DNA of 64,000 nucleotides from Rhodoferax sp. WC2427 (GTDB lineage Bacteria > Pseudomonadota > Gammaproteobacteria > Burkholderiales > Burkholderiaceae_C). Location: NCBI RefSeq assembly GCF_040822085.1, contig NZ_CP162006.1:1674001-1738000 (forward strand). The letters run 5' to 3'. Positions 59,909-64,000 of this stretch are shown one piece after another (position 1 is the stretch's first letter; each line of letters begins with the position of its first letter). Under the pieces are notes generated by a model. The model did no database searches, had not been told where the DNA came from, and worked only from the letters and a program-made list of their open reading frames with translations. A program made the translations under genes and the position numbers.

Positions 59909-60070
59909 GCGTCCAGCCTGGGCCCTGCTGGGGGTTTTGGCATTTTTTTGGGTCTTAAGCAGCACCCAGATGGCCCGGAGCGGATACAGTCGGTTACACG
60001 GCGGGCCTGCGCGATGCAGCCGCCACTGTTTTGTCCGTTGGTCCATGTGCGGCGGGCTGAAAGGACGTTC

Positions 60071-60877
60071 ATGCGTATCCCTGCTCCCTGGGGTTTTTTG
60101 TTACGCCAGCTGCTGCCTGCCGCCATCCTGGCGTGCCTGGCTCCCACGGCGTGGGCGGCCGATGGCTGCAAGCAATTGGTGGCCACCGGCAACCCCGAAT
60201 ACCCCCCGTACCTGTGGCGCGATGGGGCCGACGGCAGCCGCCTGGTGGGGGCCAATGCCGATCTGGTGCAAATGGTGGCCCAAGAGATCGGCATCCCCAT
60301 CGAGGTGCGCTACGTGGGTTCCTGGGCCCGGGTGCAGGAAGAGGCCCGGCTGGGCCGCATCGACCTGATCGCCGGGGCGTTTTTCACGGTGGACCGGTTG
60401 GACTACATGGACTACGTGTACCCGGCGTTTCGCGACACCCGCTCGGTGGTCTGGGGGCGGCAGGTGGCTCCGCTGAAGTACCGGCAGTGGTCGGACCTGA
60501 AGAGCCTGTCGGGCATGACGGTGATCAACAACAGCTTTGGCGAGGATTTCGACCGCTACGCCAAAAAGAACCTCAAGATCAACACCGTGCCCAGCCTGGA
60601 GCAGGCCTTCAAGATCCTGCAACTGGGCCGGGTGGACTACCTGGTGTACGAGGAAGACCCGGGCCTGGCCTACATCGCCAAATTCGCCATGGCCGGGTTG
60701 GTGTCCGCGAGCGTGCCGGTGAGCAACGAAAGCCTGTACCTGACGCTCTCGCACAAGTCCCCCTGCAACACCACCGAAGTGCGCGCCGCCCTGGCCAAGG
60801 CCATGTACAGCCTGGCCAGGCAGGGCGTGATGAAGAAGATGGTCGATTCCAACATCCAACTCTGGCGCACCAAGTAA
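60071..60877 (+). CDS. family-3 extracellular solute-binding protein
   Basis: 268 residues. A signal peptide (ends ...LAPTAWA before ADGC) precedes an SBP_bac_3 domain: LVATGNPEYPPYLWRDGADGSRLVGANADLVQMVAQEIG, LGRIDLIAGAFFTVDRLDYMDYVYPAFRD, VINNSFGEDFDRYA and a C-terminal QGVMKKMVDSNIQLWRTK. The start ATG at 60071 has AAAGGA at good spacing; longer readings lack a signal. No permease or ATPase gene is present; several such orphan proteins act as polar-amino-acid receptors or with remote transporters. Located after dadA, but with a gap of 160 bases, so co-transcription is uncertain. Confidence 0.85.
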   Translation: MRIPAPWGFLLRQLLPAAILACLAPTAWAADGCKQLVATGNPEYPPYLWRDGADGSRLVGANADLVQMVAQEIGIPIEVRYVGSWARVQEEARLGRIDLIAGAFFTVDRLDYMDYVYPAFRDTRSVVWGRQVAPLKYRQWSDLKSLSGMTVINNSFGEDFDRYAKKNLKINTVPSLEQAFKILQLGRVDYLVYEEDPGLAYIAKFAMAGLVSASVPVSNESLYLTLSHKSPCNTTEVRAALAKAMYSLARQGVMKKMVDSNIQLWRTK

Positions 60878-60907
60878 ACCAGAATTTATAAAAAATATGG
60901 CTCCCGT

Positions 60908-60950
60908 GCTGATGGATAGGGCGAGAGTAGCTACTTTTTTGATAGCATTG
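60908..60950 (+). repeat. interspersed palindromic repeat, full-length copy
   Basis: GCTGATGGATAGGGCGAGAG followed by TAGCTACTTTTTTGATAGC and ATTGC. Both halves of the family element, between the convergent binding-protein and helicase genes; its last bases border the helicase stop codon. Confidence 0.75.
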
Positions 60951-60951
60951 C

Positions 60952-63678
60952 TTACATCCGGCTGCCGGTGCGCCCCCAGCGCCGGGCGGCTTCCTCGGGG
61001 GATGGGGCGGTGGTCGGGCTGCCCAACGGGGCCAGCAGCGCATCCAGGTCGGCCGCGTCAAACTTCAGCCCGCCCGCCGCATCAACGCCCAGCACGCTGT
61101 TGGCCAGCGCCAGTTTGCGGGCCTGCAGCTCCAGCATGCGCTCTTCGATGCTGCCTTCCACCACCAGCTTGTAGACGAACACGGGCTGGTCCTGGCCGAT
61201 GCGGTGGGCGCGGGCGGTGGCCTGCTCTTCCACGGCGGGGTTCCACCAGGGGTCCATATGGATGACGGTGTCGGCGGCGGTAAGGTTCAGGCCCACGCCC
61301 CCGGCTTTCAAACTCAGCAGCAGCACGGGCACCTCTTGCGCCTGGAAGCGCTGCACCACGCTGCCGCGCTCTTTGGGCGGGGTCTTGCCGGTGAGGCTCA
61401 GAAACGGCAGTTCCAATATCTCCAACTGCTCGGCCACCAGCGCCAGCAGCTCGGTGAACTGCGAAAACACCAGCACCCGCCGCCCCTCGGCCACCATCTC
61501 GGGCAGCATGTCGGCCAGCAGCGCCAGCTTGGCACGCTCCATGGTTTTGGCGGGCTTCTTTCCCTTGAGAAGATGCGGGTCGCAGCAGACCTGGCGCAGC
61601 TTGAGCAAGGCATCGAGGATGGTGACCTGCGCGCCGTTGAAGCTTTGGCGCTCCAGCACGCGGCGCACCTGCAGATCGGCGGCGGCGCGCACGCCTTCGT
61701 ACAGTTCGCGCTGTTGGCCTTGCAGCTGTACGCGTTGGATGACTTCGGTGCGCGGGGGCAGTTCGCTGGCCACGTCTTGCTTGCGGCGGCGCAGGATGAA
61801 GGGGCGCACCCGCTGGGCCAGCAGGGCGGCACGCAGGGTTTCGCCGTTTTCTTCGATGGGCTTGCGCCAGCGGGCAGCAAACTGGCGCGCATCGCCCAGA
61901 AAGCCGGGCATCAGCCAGTCGAACTGCGCCCACAGCTCGCCCAGGTGGTTCTCCAGCGGCGTGCCGGTCAGGCACAGGCTGTGGCGGGTTTGCAGGCGGC
62001 GCAGGGCGCGGGCGCTGCGGCTGCCTGCGTTTTTGACCATCTGGGCCTCGTCCAGAACCACCAGGTGGAAGTGCTGCGCCGCCAGCGCATCCATGTCGCG
62101 CCACAGCAGCGGGTAGGTGGTCAGCACCAGGTCGTGCGCCGCCATCTGGCCAAACAAGGTCGCGCGGTCCGGGCCCTGCAGCGTCAGCAGGCGCAGGCCG
62201 GGGGCCATGCGGCGGGCTTCGGCCTGCCAGTTGAAGATCAGCGAGGTGGGCAGCACCACCAGCGCGGGCAGGTCCAGCCGACCGGCCTGCTTTTCCACCA
62301 GCACATGGGCCAGTGCCTGCGCGGTTTTGCCCAGGCCCATGTCGTCGGCCAGAATGCCGCCCAGGCTGTGGGCGCACAGGTACTGCAGCCAGGCCAGGCC
62401 CTCCAACTGGTAGGGGCGCAACTGCACCTGCAGGCCGTCGGGTGCGGCTACCGGCCGGGGCGCGCCCAGGGCTTTGAGGCGCTTGGCCAGGCTGGCCAAT
62501 CCCAGGTCGCCTTCGAGCTGCCAGGCGTTCTGCGGGCCCACGCGGTGCGCGTCCAGCAGCCCGGCGCGCAGGGCTTCCAGCCGCCGTGCCTCCCACGCGC
62601 CCAGGCGCAGCAGGCCGTTGTTTTGGTGGCGTAGCGGGTCGGTGAGCAGATCGACCATCGCGCCGACGATGGCCTTCAGCGGGGCCGCCGGTGCGTCGAT
62701 GCGGCGGCCACCGGGTGCGCGCAGGCTGATCACCGCATGGTCGTCGATGGCGGCAATCTGGTCGGCATGCAGCCAGCGGCTGTCGCGCTGCAGCAGGTTG
62801 GCCAGCATGGGGGCCAGGTCCAGGGTTTCGCCGTCGATCTCGATGCCTAAGCTCAGCAGCCACGCGCCTTCGCGCTCGGGCAGGCGCAGCTTTTGTACGC
62901 CGCGCGCGGGGGGTACCAGCGGCTCGGCCAGTTCCTTGGACGCGATCTCGCCAGTGTCGGGGTGGACCACCAGCTTCCAGCGCTGCACCGGCACACTTTC
63001 ATGCGCAAAGCCGGGTTGCACGGCCACCGCCCAGCCTTTTGCCTGCAGGCGCGGCACCTGGTCGGCCCAGAAGTCGCCAAAGAAGGCCTCTTGCGCCAGC
63101 GTCCACACGGGGCCCAGGTCGGGCCGGTCATCTCGGCTACGCCACTGGAAGCTGTGCGCGGCCACCGGCACCAGGCCCATCTCCCACACCAAATCGATGG
63201 CATCGGCCTCGGCCGCCAGGTCGCGCTGTATCTGCACCACCGGGCCGCCGGTGTCGAACAGCTCCTGCACCGCGGCGGGGCGGTTGTTCAGGATGGAGGT
63301 GGGGGCGGGCGTGCTCCAGCGATGGCCGCCGTCGGTGCGATAGGTCCAGTCGATGCGCGTCAGCGTTACGCTGTCGCCGCGCGGCCCCAGCTTGCCCTGG
63401 GGTTTGAGCCCCAGCAGCCCGTCGCCCCGGCCCAGGGTGAGCAAGGTGATGCGCGGGCGGAAGTGGGCGGGGAGGGTGCCGGGGTCGGTTTCTGGCGCTG
63501 CGGGTGCCGCCTCGGGTGGCCTATCTTGCCGCAGCAATGCCATCACCCGCGCGGCATCGGCATCTGCCAGGGTGGGCAGGCCCTTGAGAGTCGCCGCGTC
63601 GGCCTGGTTGCGCAGCGCATCGACCCAGGCGGCGACGGCGCGGCTAGTGGACGGCGTGGACGTATTCGAGCGGGGCAT
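60952..63678 (-). CDS. SNF2-family DEAD/DEAH-box helicase (HepA-like)
   Basis: 908 residues. A large N-terminal part (1-420) has no assigned domain. The SNF2 ATPase then begins with LRPYQLEGLAWLQYL, motif I ADDMGLGKTAQAL, Ia VVLPTSLIFNW, II DEAQ (LVVLDEAQMVKN), III LTGTPLENHLGELW, and the C-terminal RecA domain with VLVFSQFTELL, LSLKAGGVGLNLTAADTVIHMDPWWNPAVEEQATARAHRIGQ. It is a bacterial SNF2 protein of unknown DNA-remodelling role. The start ATG at 63678 is chosen because a longer in-frame extension (to 63744) lies in unlike sequence. No methyltransferase or nuclease partner is beside it, so a defence role is not supported. Confidence 0.9.
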   Translation of the reverse strand: MPRSNTSTPSTSRAVAAWVDALRNQADAATLKGLPTLADADAARVMALLRQDRPPEAAPAAPETDPGTLPAHFRPRITLLTLGRGDGLLGLKPQGKLGPRGDSVTLTRIDWTYRTDGGHRWSTPAPTSILNNRPAAVQELFDTGGPVVQIQRDLAAEADAIDLVWEMGLVPVAAHSFQWRSRDDRPDLGPVWTLAQEAFFGDFWADQVPRLQAKGWAVAVQPGFAHESVPVQRWKLVVHPDTGEIASKELAEPLVPPARGVQKLRLPEREGAWLLSLGIEIDGETLDLAPMLANLLQRDSRWLHADQIAAIDDHAVISLRAPGGRRIDAPAAPLKAIVGAMVDLLTDPLRHQNNGLLRLGAWEARRLEALRAGLLDAHRVGPQNAWQLEGDLGLASLAKRLKALGAPRPVAAPDGLQVQLRPYQLEGLAWLQYLCAHSLGGILADDMGLGKTAQALAHVLVEKQAGRLDLPALVVLPTSLIFNWQAEARRMAPGLRLLTLQGPDRATLFGQMAAHDLVLTTYPLLWRDMDALAAQHFHLVVLDEAQMVKNAGSRSARALRRLQTRHSLCLTGTPLENHLGELWAQFDWLMPGFLGDARQFAARWRKPIEENGETLRAALLAQRVRPFILRRRKQDVASELPPRTEVIQRVQLQGQQRELYEGVRAAADLQVRRVLERQSFNGAQVTILDALLKLRQVCCDPHLLKGKKPAKTMERAKLALLADMLPEMVAEGRRVLVFSQFTELLALVAEQLEILELPFLSLTGKTPPKERGSVVQRFQAQEVPVLLLSLKAGGVGLNLTAADTVIHMDPWWNPAVEEQATARAHRIGQDQPVFVYKLVVEGSIEERMLELQARKLALANSVLGVDAAGGLKFDAADLDALLAPLGSPTTAPSPEEAARRWGRTGSRM

Positions 63679-63900
63679 GGTGGGATTGTGCTGCCTGGCC
63701 GCAGGGCGTTTCTCAAGGCTGCGACGGGCGGGGTTACCGGCCAATCAGCGTACGCTGTCTATAGCGACAAATGAACCGCCGAAGTCGGTGCCAATTCGGA
63801 CTTTCGACCAAATAGGTGCGGTCGATAATGTGAGCGTTGTCCAGAGACTATCGCGCCACAAGCGCTCTCGCAACCACAAGATTTCCCCCGCGCCGACCCT

Positions 63901-64000
63901 ATGACCGTTCCCATCCGCAACGCCGTCCGATGGACCGCCACCCAGCCGACGCGGCCCAGCCGCTGGCGTGGTGTCTCGGCGACGCTGTTGATCCCCGTGC
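63901..64000 (+). CDS. start of an unidentified gene (truncated by window edge)
   Basis: An open frame from ATG 63901 to the edge begins MTVPIRNAVRWTATQPTRPS and is turning hydrophobic (SATLLIPV), perhaps a first TM segment. Too short to identify. The 220 bases between it and the helicase gene show no other gene and probably hold both promoters. Confidence 0.4.
   Translation, partial: MTVPIRNAVRWTATQPTRPSRWRGVSATLLIPV

Noticed and set aside
60952..63678. SNF2 helicase as part of a DISARM- or BREX-like defence system
   Set aside because: No methyltransferase, nuclease, PLD or other defence partner adjacent; homologous orphan SNF2 helicases are common chromosomal genes.

Overview
The window is high-GC, densely coded DNA from a beta-proteobacterium of the Burkholderiales, most likely a member of the Comamonadaceae. 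The evidence is indirect. There is a polyhydroxybutyrate phasin with PhaR-type operator palindromes. The pyruvate dehydrogenase operon has a lipoyl domain fused to E3 and a proteasome-like gene inserted in it. There is a tandem glycine riboswitch, and a short interspersed repeat is scattered through almost every intergenic gap. I saw no rRNA, tRNA, CRISPR array, prophage or complete insertion sequence.

Layout. 1-7.4 kb: partial GH13 alpha-glucosidase, patatin-like lipoprotein, phasin with its promoter and operators, histone-deacetylase-like amidohydrolase, divergent azoreductase/LysR pair, and an autoregulated XRE/AbiEii toxin-antitoxin pair. 7.4-12 kb: a FrcBCA-type sugar ABC importer with a RbsD/FucU mutarotase and a ROK repressor, transcribed leftward from a promoter overlapped by an inverted repeat. 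12-17 kb: pncB, a sodium/proton-antiporter-like gene, a 2-hydroxyacid dehydrogenase and rmuC. 17-19 kb: two AT-richer genes on the minus strand, each ending in an integron attC-like site. One is a two-TM channel with a coiled coil and an odd pore filter; the other is a DpnII/MboI-like PD-(D/E)XK nuclease. An attI-like junction with a leader peptide precedes them, and no integrase is visible. 19-29 kb: repeats, MFS transporter, LOG-family protein, BON lipoprotein, dctA, an acyl-homoserine-lactone-acylase-like lipoprotein, pyrD and rpiA. 29-43 kb: DUF4124/glutaredoxin protein, M3 oligopeptidase, folD, a FixJ/FixL-like two-component pair, aceE-aceF-(proteasome homologue)-lpdA and an RsmH paralogue. 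43-57 kb: two large PAS/GGDEF/EAL proteins, a methyltransferase, a Tim44-like protein, a LuxR-type regulator, an amino-acid-binding protein and the DgcN/DgcA D-glutamate pair. 57-64 kb: DUF3455 lipoprotein, ECF sigma/anti-sigma pair, glycine-riboswitch-controlled D-amino acid dehydrogenase, another family-3 binding protein, a SNF2 helicase, and the start of a gene cut by the right edge.

Most of the window is core and transport metabolism. The accessory part most worth attention is the cassette pair at 16.98-18.95 kb. It has integron-cassette architecture and a membrane-channel plus nuclease content that suggests, but does not prove, phage defence. Other points of interest are the proteasome homologue translationally coupled into the pyruvate dehydrogenase operon, and the repeat family that has entered reading frames in aceF, lpdA and the dehydrogenase gene.
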